A DNA stretch of 64,000 bases from Paenibacillus lacisoli (lineage in GTDB: Bacteria; Bacillota; Bacilli; Paenibacillales; Paenibacillaceae). Below are positions 8,012 to 17,518 of the stretch, piece by piece. The notes under the pieces are model-generated. The model was not told where the DNA came from, did not search any database, and was given only the letters and a program-made list of their open reading frames with translations. The stretch covers positions 186,001-250,000 of the forward strand of contig NZ_JAUQTB010000005.1 of the NCBI RefSeq assembly GCF_030580655.1, given 5' to 3'. The first letter of the stretch is position 1. Every line of letters begins with the position of its first letter. Made by a program: the position numbers and the translations under genes.

Positions 8012-10036
8012 TTACTGCTCATCTTCACGCAAGGCCGCAATGATCTGCCGGGCCAGCTTGTCGCCAATAGACAGCGGGCGGAAGTCCTCAACACTGGCCT
8101 CACGAATCTTCTTAAGCGAGCCAAAGTGCTTCAGCAGAAGCTTGCGCCGCTTCTCGCCAATCCCCGGAATGGAGTCCAGCTTGGAGGTCACCATCGACTT
8201 GCCGCGCTGTTCCCGGTGGAACGTAATTGCGAACCGGTGGACCTCCTCCTGGATACGCTGCAGGAGGTAAAACTCCTCACTGTTGCGCGGAAGGGCTACA
8301 ACCTCAGCTGTATCCCCCATCAGCAGCTGTGAAGTTTTATGCTTGTTATCCTTCACCAGCCCGCATACCGGAATGAAGAGACCCAGCTCATTCTGCAGCA
8401 CATCCATGGCTGCAGAGATCTGGCCTTTACCGCCGTCTACAATGATCAGATCCGGCTGCTCCAGTCCTTCCTTAAGCACCCGTTCATAGCGGCGGCGGAC
8501 CACCTCACGCATCGTATCATAATCATCCGGTCCTTCAACCGAACGGATCTTGTACTTGCGGTATTCTTTCTTGTCCGCCTTGCCGTCAATGAATACGACC
8601 ATGGCGGATACCGGATCTGCCCCCTGAATGTTCGAGTTATCAAAAGCCTCGATCCGGTGCATGGAAGGCAGACCAATCGCTTCACCCAGCGCGGCTGCTG
8701 CCTTGACTGTCCGTTCCTCATCACGTTCAATCAGACGGAATTTCTCATCAAGAGATACGCGCGCATTATCAGCGGCCATTCCTGTCATCTGGCGCTTCAG
8801 ACCCCGCTGCGGTACCAGAACCTTTACCTCCAGCCATTCCTGCAGCGCTGCTGCGGCAGTAACCGGGTCTTCCAGTCCGGCACCCGACACACTCTCCTGG
8901 CTGCCGCTGTCCTCATCACTCTCTGCCTCCAGACGGTCTCCAATAGATTCACTTTCGTCCGAACCAGCCGTGTAGGCACCTTCTCCAGACGCCTCTGCGA
9001 CCAGCAGACCCTCCATTGTCTTCGGCTGCTCTGCGGCTGCGGCAGTCGGTGCGATGCCTGAAACGGTTTCTCCATGGCCTGGAGAAGCTGTTTCTGCGGG
9101 TACCACATCCAGACCGGGGAGCAGAATCTCATGCGGCAAGGCCGGGTTGTCACTGTAATACTGGGTGACAAAGGACATAAAGTCACTATATGCCTCGCCA
9201 TAGAAAGGGAACGTCGACGTATGGCGTTCAATCATTTTACCCTTGCGGACATACAGAATCTGCACACACATCCAGCCTTTATCCACCGCGAAGCCAAACA
9301 CATCACGGTCTTTGGAATCCGCCGTCGTAATCTTCTGCTTCTCCATAATCGCGTCAATGCTGATAATCTGGTCACGCAGTTCCTTGGCCCGTTCAAAATA
9401 CAAATCTTCGGCGGCCTCCTGCATCTTGCGCTGCAGATCCTTTTTGATCTCCTCATGCCCCCCGCTCAGGAAAGAGCCGATCTCCTGGCCGATCTGGTCA
9501 TAGGTCTCCTTGCTCACTTCCTTAACACACGGCCCCAGACATTGGTGCATATGATAGTAAAGGCAGACCTCTTTAGGCATCACACCGCACTTGCGCAGCG
9601 GATACATCCGGTCCAGCAGCTTTTTGGTCTGGTGGGCTGCATACGAATTCGGGTAGGGCCCGAAATATTTGGCTTTATCTTTTAACACCCTGCGGGTTAC
9701 TTCCAGCCGAGGATGGGCTTCATTCGTAATTTTGAGATATGGAAACGTCTTGTCATCCTTAAGCAGTACATTGTAACGAGGCTGGTGCTTTTTGATCAGG
9801 TTGCATTCGAGAATCAGTGCCTCCATGTTGCTGCCGGTTACGATATATTCAAAATCGCGGATCTCGGAAACGAGCCGCTGTGTCTTTCCATTATGGCTGC
9901 CGGTAAAATAGGAACGTACCCGGTTCTTGAGTACCTTTGCTTTACCTACATAAATAATAGTGCCTTCCCGGTTCTTCATCAGATAGCAGCCTGGCAGATC
10001 AGGCAGCAGTGCCAGCTTGTGGCGAATGTTCTCCAT
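8012..10036 (-). CDS. uvrC: Excinuclease ABC subunit C
   Basis: The nuclease of nucleotide-excision repair, which makes the 3' and 5' cuts in damaged DNA after UvrA/UvrB loading. Numbered from the upstream in-frame ATG at 10078, the domains are: GIY-YIG nuclease (residues about 20-110, with IIYVGKAK), a Cys-rich stretch near 164-184, UVR domain (about 210-245), RNase-H-like C-terminal nuclease (about 420-580, DNSNIQG and the GPDDYDTM segment) and tandem HhH at the end. I prefer the ATG at 10036 because AGGAGAAGG lies just before it. The protein is about 85 residues longer than usual because of an acidic, Ala/Ser/Glu-rich insert (about 326-410) just before the RNase-H-like domain. Confidence 0.93.
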   Translation of the reverse strand: MENIRHKLALLPDLPGCYLMKNREGTIIYVGKAKVLKNRVRSYFTGSHNGKTQRLVSEIRDFEYIVTGSNMEALILECNLIKKHQPRYNVLLKDDKTFPYLKITNEAHPRLEVTRRVLKDKAKYFGPYPNSYAAHQTKKLLDRMYPLRKCGVMPKEVCLYYHMHQCLGPCVKEVSKETYDQIGQEIGSFLSGGHEEIKKDLQRKMQEAAEDLYFERAKELRDQIISIDAIMEKQKITTADSKDRDVFGFAVDKGWMCVQILYVRKGKMIERHTSTFPFYGEAYSDFMSFVTQYYSDNPALPHEILLPGLDVVPAETASPGHGETVSGIAPTAAAAEQPKTMEGLLVAEASGEGAYTAGSDESESIGDRLEAESDEDSGSQESVSGAGLEDPVTAAAALQEWLEVKVLVPQRGLKRQMTGMAADNARVSLDEKFRLIERDEERTVKAAAALGEAIGLPSMHRIEAFDNSNIQGADPVSAMVVFIDGKADKKEYRKYKIRSVEGPDDYDTMREVVRRRYERVLKEGLEQPDLIIVDGGKGQISAAMDVLQNELGLFIPVCGLVKDNKHKTSQLLMGDTAEVVALPRNSEEFYLLQRIQEEVHRFAITFHREQRGKSMVTSKLDSIPGIGEKRRKLLLKHFGSLKKIREASVEDFRPLSIGDKLARQIIAALREDEQ

Positions 10037-10147
10037 GGCCTTCTCCTGTTCCCTTACCAAGTCCGCAAACTCTTCCATACGATTCTGGTCCTCCTCTCCA
10101 TGGTGGACAAGCAGCGCCTATTGTAACATTCAGGGACAATAACGCAA

Positions 10148-10174
10148 AAAACGCCCCCGGTTCAAACCGGAGGC
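10148..10174 (-). terminator. Terminator of trxA
   Basis: On the minus strand GCCTCCGG and CCGGGGGC enclose a TTTGAA loop and are followed by GTTTTTTG. Confidence 0.85.
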
Positions 10175-10221
10175 TGTGTTCAGCAGGCCGGAACTGGGTT
10201 TACAGTCCGGTACATGCTGAA

Positions 10222-10539
10222 TTATTGATGTTTGGCAATGATGCCTTTCAATGCTTCTTTGGAGTTCAGACCTACCACTTTATCCACAGGCTGACCGTCT
10301 TTGAAGAAGATCAGGGTAGGAATACTCATTACGCCAAAGCGGGAAGCGGATTCCGGATTCTCATCCACGTTCACCTTCGCAATTTTCACATCGTCGCCCA
10401 ATTCCGTGGACAATTCATCCAGAATTGGAGCAAGCATTTTACAAGGGCCGCACCACGGTGCCCAAAAATCAACCAAAACCGTTCCTTGGCCTTCAACCTC
10501 GTTCTTGAAGGATTGGTCGGATACGTTCACAATAGCCAT
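10222..10539 (-). CDS. trxA: Thioredoxin
   Basis: A 105-residue cytoplasmic thioredoxin that reduces protein disulfides with electrons from thioredoxin reductase. The active site WAPWCGPC (C30, C33) and the cis-proline region MSIPTLIFF are intact, and length and order match the housekeeping family. TAAGGAGGAATTCTC precedes the ATG, a very strong ribosome site, consistent with high expression. It is monocistronic: a terminator follows, and uvrC begins after it on the same strand. Confidence 0.97.
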   Translation of the reverse strand: MAIVNVSDQSFKNEVEGQGTVLVDFWAPWCGPCKMLAPILDELSTELGDDVKIAKVNVDENPESASRFGVMSIPTLIFFKDGQPVDKVVGLNSKEALKGIIAKHQ

Positions 10540-10633
10540 GAGAATTCCTCCTTATAGGAAACTTCATTATAATATAACCCAAAGTGCCGGAATCGACACG
10601 TGATCAGTATAGCATAATAAACTCTTGATTGTG

Positions 10634-10663
10634 AAACAAAAGGAGGATCTTCATCAAATCCTC
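10634..10663 (-). terminator. Probable terminator at the dnaI stop
   Basis: On the minus strand GAGGAT and ATCCTC pair across a short loop and are followed by CTTTTGTTTC. The stem overlaps the dnaI stop codon. Confidence 0.6.
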
Positions 10664-11615
10664 ACTGACCGCCGCGCTGATTGTCACCCTTGACCTTGAC
10701 TACATCTACGAACGGCCGAATCCGGTCCATCAGACGCTGCCCCTTATAAATCTCCTCGCCGTCCTTACTCGTGAAGCTCAGATGCTTCTCCAGTCCTTCC
10801 AGCGAATAATTGGAGGTATACAAGGTTGGCTTCCGGTTCATTCTGTAATTCAGAATCGAGCCCAGTACATGGTCCCGTACCCACGGGCTCAGGTTTTCTG
10901 CACCGATATCGTCGAAGATCAGCAGATCGCAGTTCTTCAACATATCCGTCGTATCCTTTAGCTTCTGTCCATCCTGGAACATGGATTTGAGGTCTTCTAC
11001 GAAATCAGGCATGTAGACGATGACACCCGTGTAACCCACCAATGCCAGCTCATGGAGAAGATATCCCATCAGGAACGTCTTTCCTGTACCAAAAGAACCC
11101 TCCAAATAAAGGCCTGTCGTAGGCAGCCCCTTCTCCTTCACTTCGTTGATATAGCGGAAAACCTGGTTGACTGCAGGCGCACGCTGCAGATCCTTGCGGG
11201 CAATCTCAACCGCATTATACCCTTCCTTCAGAGCTCGCTCATCCACATAGAAGCTGCGGATCCGCTGCCTTACCTGCTGTTCACGCTGCCAGGCGAGCTG
11301 CAGGGCGCAAGGAGCCCGGCGCTCCACAATTTCTGGAATTCCGTTGATGTCCTCGACGGTCAGCTTGCAGTAATGCCCCTGAAAATCATTCGGGCATCGT
11401 TCCAGTCCCGGGCAGTTATCACAGCTGCGGCGGTCTTTGGTGTACTGGTACAGCTTGCTCATGTTGATTCTAAGCAGCCTCTCATCCACTTCGGGGTGTT
11501 CAGCTCTGAATTCGCGCACAAGCGGGTCGCCCATCAGTTCTCCGGTCAGACGTTCGGAACGCTCCTTAAACGATGAACTCTGCATCCGCTGGAGCAGTTC
11601 TCCCAGTGATTCCAT
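10662..11615 (-). CDS. dnaI: Primosomal protein, helicase loader
   Basis: The AAA+ protein that loads the replicative helicase DnaC onto DNA during initiation and restart. The N-terminal part holds a zinc site (C65, C68, C74, C83), as in Bacillus DnaI. The ATPase domain has Walker A GSFGTGKT (about 173-180), Walker B LLIFDDIG near 230, and an RxxR-type end. Its start is about 50 bp past the dnaB stop, and the dnaB-dnaI order is conserved in Bacillales. DnaI works with DnaB and DnaD, and the helicase loads where DnaA has opened the origin. Confidence 0.94.
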   Translation of the reverse strand: MESLGELLQRMQSSSFKERSERLTGELMGDPLVREFRAEHPEVDERLLRINMSKLYQYTKDRRSCDNCPGLERCPNDFQGHYCKLTVEDINGIPEIVERRAPCALQLAWQREQQVRQRIRSFYVDERALKEGYNAVEIARKDLQRAPAVNQVFRYINEVKEKGLPTTGLYLEGSFGTGKTFLMGYLLHELALVGYTGVIVYMPDFVEDLKSMFQDGQKLKDTTDMLKNCDLLIFDDIGAENLSPWVRDHVLGSILNYRMNRKPTLYTSNYSLEGLEKHLSFTSKDGEEIYKGQRLMDRIRPFVDVVKVKGDNQRGGQ

Positions 11616-11664
11616 CTTCCGCCCTCCTCTCGGTCAATCCTCAATCTTCTATATTTAAACGGCT

Positions 11665-13179
11665 CTACATACCGCTTTTCTTCTTGCCTGCCTGCATCTG
11701 CTCCGCCATACGCAGCAGCTCCTCGAATTCCTCTTCCGAGACAGCATCCCCGCCGGCTTCATCCTGTACAATCGGTATTTCCGGCTTCAGCTTGCCCTGT
11801 CGTCCGGCATATCCGCGATTACGCGGAGCGCTGCCGCCGGAGGCTGCATTTTTCCCCTTAACCTTCGACTGGTCCCGTATGTACTGTACGGCCTTCTCAT
11901 AGGTATTTATTTGCTTGAGCAGCATATTCGAGGCTACCGCCTCGACAAAATTACGATTGATCCGCTGGTCGCTTCCCTTAACAAGCAGTGACATCAGGTA
12001 ATGGATCAGTACATTGATCACTTCAGCTGGCAGCTTGTAGCTCAGGTCAATTTTCTCGAATATATCGATCAGATTAGAAGGCACCGAACCTGGGAAGAAT
12101 GTCTTAAGCAGACGTGTGTACGGCTCATTGCGCAGCATCATATTATACTGGTGCACATCACATTTGGACTCAAATTGCGGAGGAACTTCAACATAATACT
12201 CCATCTCAACCATGTGTTCTTCCTGCAGTTCATCCGTCTCTTCCGTCTGCCGCAGGGCAATGACCTTGGCGGCATGGACTTCCTGCTGCTCCCGGCGTTT
12301 ACGCTCCTGACGGGACACGAGGCTGGCCTGATGCTGAAGCTCGTCCAGCAGCAGGGCACCCTGCGTATCAAAGATTCCGTCCTCATCCAGCAGCCGGCAG
12401 ATATCTGGAATATCCAGATCAAACTTCCGGACGACGTAATTGAGCATGCTGAACTGTTCGTGATCGAAGCGCAGCTGTTCTACATAACGGCGGTTGGCCG
12501 ACTCCCGCGGGAAACGTAAAATAATATCCGCATAGTTCAGACTGTCCTCTTCCTTGACGGCAAGCGGGCCGCTCTGACGTGCAGTCGACACTTCCGTCAA
12601 GGCCTGTTCCAGCTCGTAGTCGATCACATGCGTGTTTAATTCGAAAATATCATAGAAGGGAACCGATATGTTCTCCTTATTATAGGAAGATTGGGGCCAC
12701 TCGGCAGCTTCGCTGCTCCAGAGGGAAGCACGCAGAGCCAGCACGGCAAACTTGCCGATCTTGTCGCGCAGAAGCAGCGTAAGATGCTGGGTACGGAAGA
12801 ACTCGTTCGGCGATAAGGGTGCCTGCAGTTCATACTCGTACATATAATCATCCGTCTCCGGCATGTAGAGGCGGCTGGTCTGAAGCAGACCGACAGCTTC
12901 CAGCAGCGATGCCTGTTCCATCAGGTACTTACGCCCCTTCTCACTTGGCTCCAGCCCCAGCGTGAGGAACAGCCTGCGCTGCTGCTCCAGCGGTGAATAC
13001 CCGACCTGCTCGGCAGGCACGTGCTGGCAGAGAAGCTTATACAGGCCCATTGCAAAGGCCCCGACCATCGGCTGATATACATTACTGAGCATACGCTCAT
13101 CAATGGCGCTAAGGCCAAACTCCCTGTATACACAGTAGCGATGATTCTCTGTAAAATGCAGCAGGCTTTTCATCCGCAT
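11665..13179 (-). CDS. dnaB: Replication initiation and membrane attachment protein DnaB
   Basis: The Firmicutes primosome protein DnaB, not the E. coli-type helicase. It acts with DnaD and DnaI to load helicase at oriC and at stalled forks. The 504 residues show the DnaB/DnaD helical fold: an N-terminal winged-helix region (HFTENHRYCVYREFGLSAID onward), a central part, and a DDBH2-like C-terminal block (about 380-440: INVLIHYLM..., YIRDQSKVKG). The tail after about 440 is basic then acidic and probably disordered. The first codons offer two in-frame ATGs (13179 and 13173). In Bacillus, nrdR precedes dnaB; here it does not. Confidence 0.92.
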   Translation of the reverse strand: MRMKSLLHFTENHRYCVYREFGLSAIDERMLSNVYQPMVGAFAMGLYKLLCQHVPAEQVGYSPLEQQRRLFLTLGLEPSEKGRKYLMEQASLLEAVGLLQTSRLYMPETDDYMYEYELQAPLSPNEFFRTQHLTLLLRDKIGKFAVLALRASLWSSEAAEWPQSSYNKENISVPFYDIFELNTHVIDYELEQALTEVSTARQSGPLAVKEEDSLNYADIILRFPRESANRRYVEQLRFDHEQFSMLNYVVRKFDLDIPDICRLLDEDGIFDTQGALLLDELQHQASLVSRQERKRREQQEVHAAKVIALRQTEETDELQEEHMVEMEYYVEVPPQFESKCDVHQYNMMLRNEPYTRLLKTFFPGSVPSNLIDIFEKIDLSYKLPAEVINVLIHYLMSLLVKGSDQRINRNFVEAVASNMLLKQINTYEKAVQYIRDQSKVKGKNAASGGSAPRNRGYAGRQGKLKPEIPIVQDEAGGDAVSEEEFEELLRMAEQMQAGKKKSGM

Positions 13180-13426
13180 CGCCCCATCTTCCTTTCCCGT
13201 TTCATGTTTCTCTATTCTATCATATCTGCCTGTACGTTAAATCCTTAAAATGAGCCAAAATATTTGGGAATGCTCCCTTTTATTCGGCCATCATTCGTTA
13301 TAGAACGACATACGCCGACCTTCATATTCGAGCGGCAAAGAGTCAGTTTACAGCAAACGGTACGACAAATCAATGGACATCCGAAGGCAGTTCTTATGAA
13401 TTTTAAGTGAAATTATCGTCCATGAT

Positions 13427-13455
13427 TTGCCCGGCCTTAGCGCTTGGGATACAAT
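13427..13455 (+). promoter_or_regulatory. Sigma-A promoter of hemQ
   Basis: TTGCCC, 17 bp, TACAAT, about 70 bp before the hemQ ATG. The rest of 13180-13522 holds the divergent dnaB promoter region (a TAGAAT-like box near 13213) and no gene that I can see. Confidence 0.75.
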
Positions 13456-13522
13456 GTAAGAGTCAATCTAATGACTGTGAATTACATCCAATGCTTACAT
13501 ATATGACAGGAGTGAATAATCA

Positions 13523-14269
13523 ATGAGCGATGCCGCAATGACGCTGGAGGGCTGGTACGCCCTGCACGATTTCCGATCCATTGACTGGACGGCTTGGAAG
13601 GCAGCGGATGATGAGGAGCGTGCTGTAGCCCTCGATGAGCTGCAGGCGTTTATGAAAGAATGGACAACGGCGGAGGAAGCTGGTCAAGGAAGTTCTACCG
13701 TCTACACGGTGGTAGGACAGAAAGCGGATTTCGTTATGTTCCATCTGCGCGAGACACTGGAAGATCTCAAACATTTGGAGAACGAGTTCAACAAAACTAC
13801 TTTTGCCAAATATACGACCAAATCGTATTCCTATGTCAGTGTGGTGGAGCTGAGCAACTACCTGGGCAAGGACGGCGGGGATCCATACCAAAACCCGGAA
13901 ATCATGGCGCGCCTGAAGCCAATTCTGCCCAAGAACCGTTATATCTGTTTCTACCCGATGAACAAAAAACGCGATCTGAACGACAACTGGTATATGCTGT
14001 CCATGGAAGAACGCCGGGGAATGATGCGCAGTCACGGTATGATCGGCCGCAGTTATGCAGGCAAGGTCAAACAGATTATTACCGGTTCGGTAGGTTTGGA
14101 TGACTGGGAATGGGGCGTTACCCTGTTCTCAGACGATGCACTGCAGTTCAAAAAGCTGGTGTACGAAATGCGCTTTGACGAGGTCAGTGCACGTTATGGT
14201 GAATTCGGTTCTTTCTACGTTGGCAGCCTGCTGGATGAGGGATCCTTTGAGGAAATGCTCAAGCTCTAA
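13523..14269 (+). CDS. hemQ: Coproheme decarboxylase (hydrogen-peroxide-dependent heme synthase)
   Basis: HemQ carries out the last step of the coproporphyrin-dependent heme pathway of Gram-positive bacteria, converting coproheme III to heme b with H2O2. At 248 residues it has the chlorite-dismutase-like fold and the HemQ signature YPMNKKR...NWYMLS...[15 protein letters not shown]...; H171 is the expected proximal heme ligand, and the second block [10 protein letters not shown]...VYEMRFDE is also intact. Good AGGAG precedes the ATG. It faces a terminator shared with the convergent NDH-2 gene. It fits with ctaA and sdhC in this window, which consume heme. Confidence 0.95.
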   Translation: MSDAAMTLEGWYALHDFRSIDWTAWKAADDEERAVALDELQAFMKEWTTAEEAGQGSSTVYTVVGQKADFVMFHLRETLEDLKHLENEFNKTTFAKYTTKSYSYVSVVELSNYLGKDGGDPYQNPEIMARLKPILPKNRYICFYPMNKKRDLNDNWYMLSMEERRGMMRSHGMIGRSYAGKVKQIITGSVGLDDWEWGVTLFSDDALQFKKLVYEMRFDEVSARYGEFGSFYVGSLLDEGSFEEMLKL

Positions 14270-14301
14270 ATCCACCTAATGATTCAACAATAAGTATAAA
14301 T

Positions 14302-14353
14302 ACAGCAAAGAGACCCTCCGCCTGTCCTGGCAGCCCGAGGGTCTCTTTGCTGT
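14302..14353. terminator. Bidirectional terminator between hemQ and NDH-2
   Basis: ACAGCAAAGAGACCCTC and its complement form a long stem between two convergent genes. Confidence 0.9.
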
Positions 14354-14369
14354 CTGCAGCTCCTGCGAT

Positions 14370-15560
14370 CTAGAAAAAGCGTCCCTTCTTCAGCACCAGC
14401 GGAATGCCGCCGATGATGAACAGATAGCGCATATCTACAATCTTCTTCAATTGGGCAGCTGTCCATCCCTTCATCTTGCGCCCGCCGACAACCGCTACTG
14501 CCTCTCCCTTACCCAAGGAGGCCACCGTCCCCTTGTTGCTGAAGACGAACTTGTGCGGCTGGCGTCTGCGGATGGCGGCCACTACATTCCTTGCACAGGT
14601 GACTCCCTGCTGCATCGCGATCTGGGCCGTAGGCGGATAAGGACGCCCTTCCGGGTTGAAGAACAAAGAGTTGTCACCAATGATGAAAATGTGATCGTAT
14701 CCCGGCGCACGCAGAAACTCATCTACCTTAACCCGTCCACGCATAACTTCAAAACCGGCGTCCTCAATAATATGGTTGCCGCGGATACCGCCGGTCCACA
14801 CGATGGTCTGGGCCTGAATCTTCTCCCCTTCACCTACGATGACACCGTCAGGAAGACATTCTTTAATCGGTACTCCAATCCGAAAAGTAACACCCTTGCG
14901 CTTCAGCACGTCCATAGCGTATTCTACCAGCTCGGGATCAAAACCCGGCAGCGCTGTGGGGGCAGCCTCGACATTGTAGATGTTGACCCGGTTGGGATCT
15001 ACATCGAATTCACGGCACAAAACGGGAATCCGATCCGCCAGTTCGGCCACAAACTCAATGCCGCTGAAGCCGGCCCCTCCTACCACAAAATTCAGCCGTG
15101 ACTCTCTGCGGTCGTTCTTGTATAAGGCAAACTGGTACTCTACATGTTCACGGATCATCCGAACGGAATTGATACTGCGGATCGTCATCGCATGTTCCTT
15201 CATTCCCCGGATACCGAAGGTCTCCGGCTCTCCGCCAAGACCGATCACCAGATAGTCGTAGGTGAGCAGGCCGTCTTCCAGGATAACTTTCTTCTCTTGA
15301 ACCCGGATTTCCTTGACTGTGGATTTGACGAGATCAATTTTGAATTCATCAATCAGCTTTGAGATGGGAACCCGTGAGTGTTCGATCGTATCCGTCCCGG
15401 CTGCCGGCATGTGCAAATGGGTGGTAATATAGTGATAGTCATGGCGGTTGACGAGCGTGACATCGGCCTCATTATATTTTAATTCTTTTTGCAGCCGCTG
15501 CGCTGTCAGTATCCCCCCGTAACCAGCACCCAAAATCACGATTTTGGGAATATTGCTCAT
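14370..15560 (-). CDS. ndh: Type II NADH dehydrogenase (NDH-2, YumB-like)
   Basis: A single-subunit membrane-associated flavoenzyme that oxidises NADH and reduces menaquinone without pumping protons. Two Rossmann folds are seen: FAD site IVILGAGYGGILTA (residues about 7-20) and NADH site VVGGAGFSGIEFVAEL near 160. The conserved IFIIGDNS motif near 295 completes the FAD site. The C-terminus carries hydrophobic and basic residues (YLFIIGGIPLVLKKGRFF) that probably bind the membrane. At 396 residues it is close to B. subtilis YumB. It is divergent from the ferredoxin-NADP reductase gene, the same pairing as yumB/yumC in Bacillus. Confidence 0.93.
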   Translation of the reverse strand: MSNIPKIVILGAGYGGILTAQRLQKELKYNEADVTLVNRHDYHYITTHLHMPAAGTDTIEHSRVPISKLIDEFKIDLVKSTVKEIRVQEKKVILEDGLLTYDYLVIGLGGEPETFGIRGMKEHAMTIRSINSVRMIREHVEYQFALYKNDRRESRLNFVVGGAGFSGIEFVAELADRIPVLCREFDVDPNRVNIYNVEAAPTALPGFDPELVEYAMDVLKRKGVTFRIGVPIKECLPDGVIVGEGEKIQAQTIVWTGGIRGNHIIEDAGFEVMRGRVKVDEFLRAPGYDHIFIIGDNSLFFNPEGRPYPPTAQIAMQQGVTCARNVVAAIRRRQPHKFVFSNKGTVASLGKGEAVAVVGGRKMKGWTAAQLKKIVDMRYLFIIGGIPLVLKKGRFF

Positions 15561-15726
15561 GGTTTAACCCCTTCCGGTTTGTTTCGCTCCATTTCCATTA
15601 TTGTATATGGTGGACAGCTTGTGGCACCAGCTTTATACATTCCTCTCCTTAGTATTCACAGCAGTCATTGAATATAGTCGTTTTTTTGAAGGACCGGCAT
15701 GGTCCGGGAGCTCTGTCATAGCCGAC

Positions 15727-15756
15727 TTTCCAAAGCAGGTTACCAGCGTTTATAAT
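15727..15756 (+). promoter_or_regulatory. Putative promoter of the ferredoxin-NADP reductase gene
   Basis: TTTCCA, 18 bp, TATAAT; the -35 box is weak. The start codon is 120 bp further on. The 15561-15876 gap otherwise holds only the divergent ndh promoter region and no gene that I can see. Confidence 0.45.
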
Positions 15757-15876
15757 GAATAGCAGTTAAGCTTTTTACATACCCGTGTTTGAAAGGATAC
15801 GAATGTGAAAGGTTAGCCAGCAGCGCTGCTCTGGCGGCAGCTGACGGTTTGATATTTTAGCGGAGGTGCATCACCT

Positions 15877-16878
15877 GTGACAGTTCAAGACCACAACGGT
15901 TCCATAACCGATCTGATTATTATCGGAGGCGGCCCGGCCGGCCTCTTCGCCGCATTCTACGGCGGGATGCGCCAGGCTTCCGTAACACTGATTGAGAGCA
16001 TGCCCCAGTTGGGCGGGCAGCTCGCCGCTCTCTATCCAGAGAAGTATATTTATGACGTGGCCGGATTCCCAAAAATAACAGCTCAGGAGCTTGTCAACAA
16101 TCTGGTTCAGCAGATGAACCATTTTAATCCTCATATTGTACTCGAAGAGAAGGTCGTCTCGGTTGAGAAGCTGGAAGAGCGCCACTTTGTCGTAAGAACA
16201 GATAAGAATGAATACCACAGCAAAGCCGTAATTATTACAGCCGGTGTAGGGGCATTCGAGCCTCGCCGTCTGGAACTCCCGGAAGCTGCCCGATTCGAAG
16301 GAAAGAACCTGCATTACTTCGTCAGCGATCTGAGCAAATTCGCAGGCCGGAAAGTATTGATCAGCGGCGGTGGTGATTCTGCTGTAGACTGGGCACTGAT
16401 GCTGGAGCCAATTGCAGCTGAAGTTACGCTGATTCACCGTCGCGACAAATTCAGAGCACATGAACACAGCGTGGAGAATCTTATGGCTTCCAAGGTGCGC
16501 GTTGTGACCCCAACCGAAATCGTGAGTCTGCATGGCGATGAAACCATTACCAGCGTTACCTTGTCTGATGTGAAAACAAAGAAAACGCAGGAGATCCAAG
16601 TCGATGATGTGATCGTCAACTTCGGATTTGTGTCTTCGCTCGGACCGATTGCCGAGTGGGGGATCGAGATCAGCAGCAACTCCATCGTTGTTGATACCCG
16701 CCAGGAGACTAATATTCCGGGCATCTTTGCAGCCGGGGACATCACGACCTATCCGGGCAAGCTGAAGCTGATTGCAGTAGGTTTCGGTGAAGCACCTACG
16801 GCCGTGAATAACGCGAAAGTATATCTGGATCCGGACGCCAAGCTGTCCCCGGGTCACAGCAGTAACATGAAGATGTAG
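15877..16878 (+). CDS. Ferredoxin--NADP(+) reductase, thioredoxin-reductase-like type (YumC)
   Basis: A homodimeric flavoprotein that moves electrons between NADPH and ferredoxin or flavodoxin. It has an FAD-binding [16 protein letters not shown] segment near the start and an NADPH-binding [13 protein letters not shown] segment near 165, but no CxxC redox pair, which separates it from true thioredoxin reductases. The C-terminal block [26 protein letters not shown] is typical of the family. The start is GTG with GGAGGTG upstream; length 333 is normal. A zinc-ribbon gene follows after 81 bp with no terminator for this strand, so the two may be co-transcribed. Confidence 0.94.
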   Translation: MTVQDHNGSITDLIIIGGGPAGLFAAFYGGMRQASVTLIESMPQLGGQLAALYPEKYIYDVAGFPKITAQELVNNLVQQMNHFNPHIVLEEKVVSVEKLEERHFVVRTDKNEYHSKAVIITAGVGAFEPRRLELPEAARFEGKNLHYFVSDLSKFAGRKVLISGGGDSAVDWALMLEPIAAEVTLIHRRDKFRAHEHSVENLMASKVRVVTPTEIVSLHGDETITSVTLSDVKTKKTQEIQVDDVIVNFGFVSSLGPIAEWGIEISSNSIVVDTRQETNIPGIFAAGDITTYPGKLKLIAVGFGEAPTAVNNAKVYLDPDAKLSPGHSSNMKM

Positions 16879-16913
16879 CACCCAGTCAAGAGACAATTAT
16901 ATTCCACAGAAAA

Positions 16914-16961
16914 AAGGGTATCTTACTCCTGAAGATAACATTCTCAGGAGGAGATACCCTT
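16914..16961. promoter_or_regulatory. Long hairpin covering the RBS of the zinc-ribbon gene; terminator on the opposite strand
   Basis: AAGGGTATCT (16914-16923) pairs with AGATACCCTT (16952-16961) and CTCCTGA (16926-16932) with TCAGGAG (16944-16950). On the plus strand the structure buries the AGGAGGAG ribosome site and the first two bases of the TTG start. On the minus strand it is followed by TTTTTTCTG, so it is also a textbook intrinsic terminator for leftward transcription, the nearest such source being sda. Confidence 0.8.
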
Positions 16962-17253
16962 GTCTTATATGTGCCCTTTGTGCAACGGTCTGGAAGCAGT
17001 TACAAGGCCATGTCCCCGCTGCGGACAATGGATGAGCAACTCCGGGCAACCGGAAGATTATGCCGGACCTTACAGTCCCTATTCCTCTGTTGATACCAGC
17101 GAGCTTCATTCCGTTCACCCTGGCGGCTGTCCCCATCTGTTCACCTGTCCACATTGTCACCACGATGAAGTGTATGTCGTCCCCGTTCTCATCGCGCAGG
17201 AGAGTCTCACAGAGACTCCATCTGGACTTCATGGACAGGCAGGCACATTGTAG
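16960..17253 (+). CDS. Small cysteine-rich zinc-ribbon-like protein
   Basis: A 97-residue protein of unknown function. It starts with TTG behind AGGAGGAGA and reads MSYMCPLCNGLEAV. Cysteine pairs CPLC (C5, C8), CPRC and, after a linker rich in Pro/Ser/Tyr, CPHLFTCPHCHHDE suggest two zinc-binding sites. The tail after about residue 80 looks unstructured. It follows the ferredoxin-NADP reductase gene by 81 bp. Its ribosome site is held in a strong hairpin, so translation is probably limited. It could bind nucleic acid or be a metal sensor, but no family is recognised. Confidence 0.7.
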   Translation: MSYMCPLCNGLEAVTRPCPRCGQWMSNSGQPEDYAGPYSPYSSVDTSELHSVHPGGCPHLFTCPHCHHDEVYVVPVLIAQESLTETPSGLHGQAGTL

Positions 17254-17296
17254 AACGATTCCTTACAGGTGTACACCTTGCCTGCTGCAGATTCCA

Positions 17297-17446
17297 TTAA
17301 TGAAGAACGGCTAACGCGTTAGCGTTAACGTCCAGCTCACGTTTGCGAATCTCAGCCAGGAGAAGTGCGATGAAGTCGCGCTCAAGATTAAGCTGGATTG
17401 CCATATGATAAGAATCCAACAGCATCTCATCGGTTAGCATAGCCAT
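17297..17446 (-). CDS. sda: Sporulation histidine kinase inhibitor Sda
   Basis: A 49-codon gene. Sda binds the histidine kinase KinA and blocks phosphorelay signalling, so that cells do not start sporulation while DNA is being replicated or is damaged. The product begins MAMLTDEMLLDSYHMAIQ and continues NLERDFIALLLAEIRKR; this matches the helical-hairpin pattern of Bacillus Sda (LSDELL..SY..A..LNL.RDFI.L...EI.RR). Upstream lie a good sigma-A promoter and three perfect DnaA boxes, the known control arrangement of sda in Bacillus. The ATG at 17446 fits the family N-terminus; a second ATG is at 17440. Downstream, the first clear terminator is the hairpin at 16914-16961. Confidence 0.9.
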   Translation of the reverse strand: MAMLTDEMLLDSYHMAIQLNLERDFIALLLAEIRKRELDVNANALAVLH

Positions 17447-17480
17447 CTCTGACACAACCTTTCCTTAAATTTCCTAATTC

Positions 17481-17509
17481 ATTCTATCAAATAAATAAAA
17501 AGAGAACAA
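17481..17509 (-). promoter_or_regulatory. Sigma-A promoter of sda
   Basis: TTGTTC, 17 bp, TAGAAT on the minus strand, with the -10 box 35 bp upstream of the start codon and a DnaA box 10 bp upstream of the -35 box. Confidence 0.85.
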
Positions 17510-17518
17510 GCGTTCCTG

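Noticed and set aside
7943..8332. A 129-codon plus-strand frame starting in the hairpin after the CPBP gene
   Set aside because: It overlaps the terminator and lies antisense to the uvrC C-terminus; it has no ribosome site.
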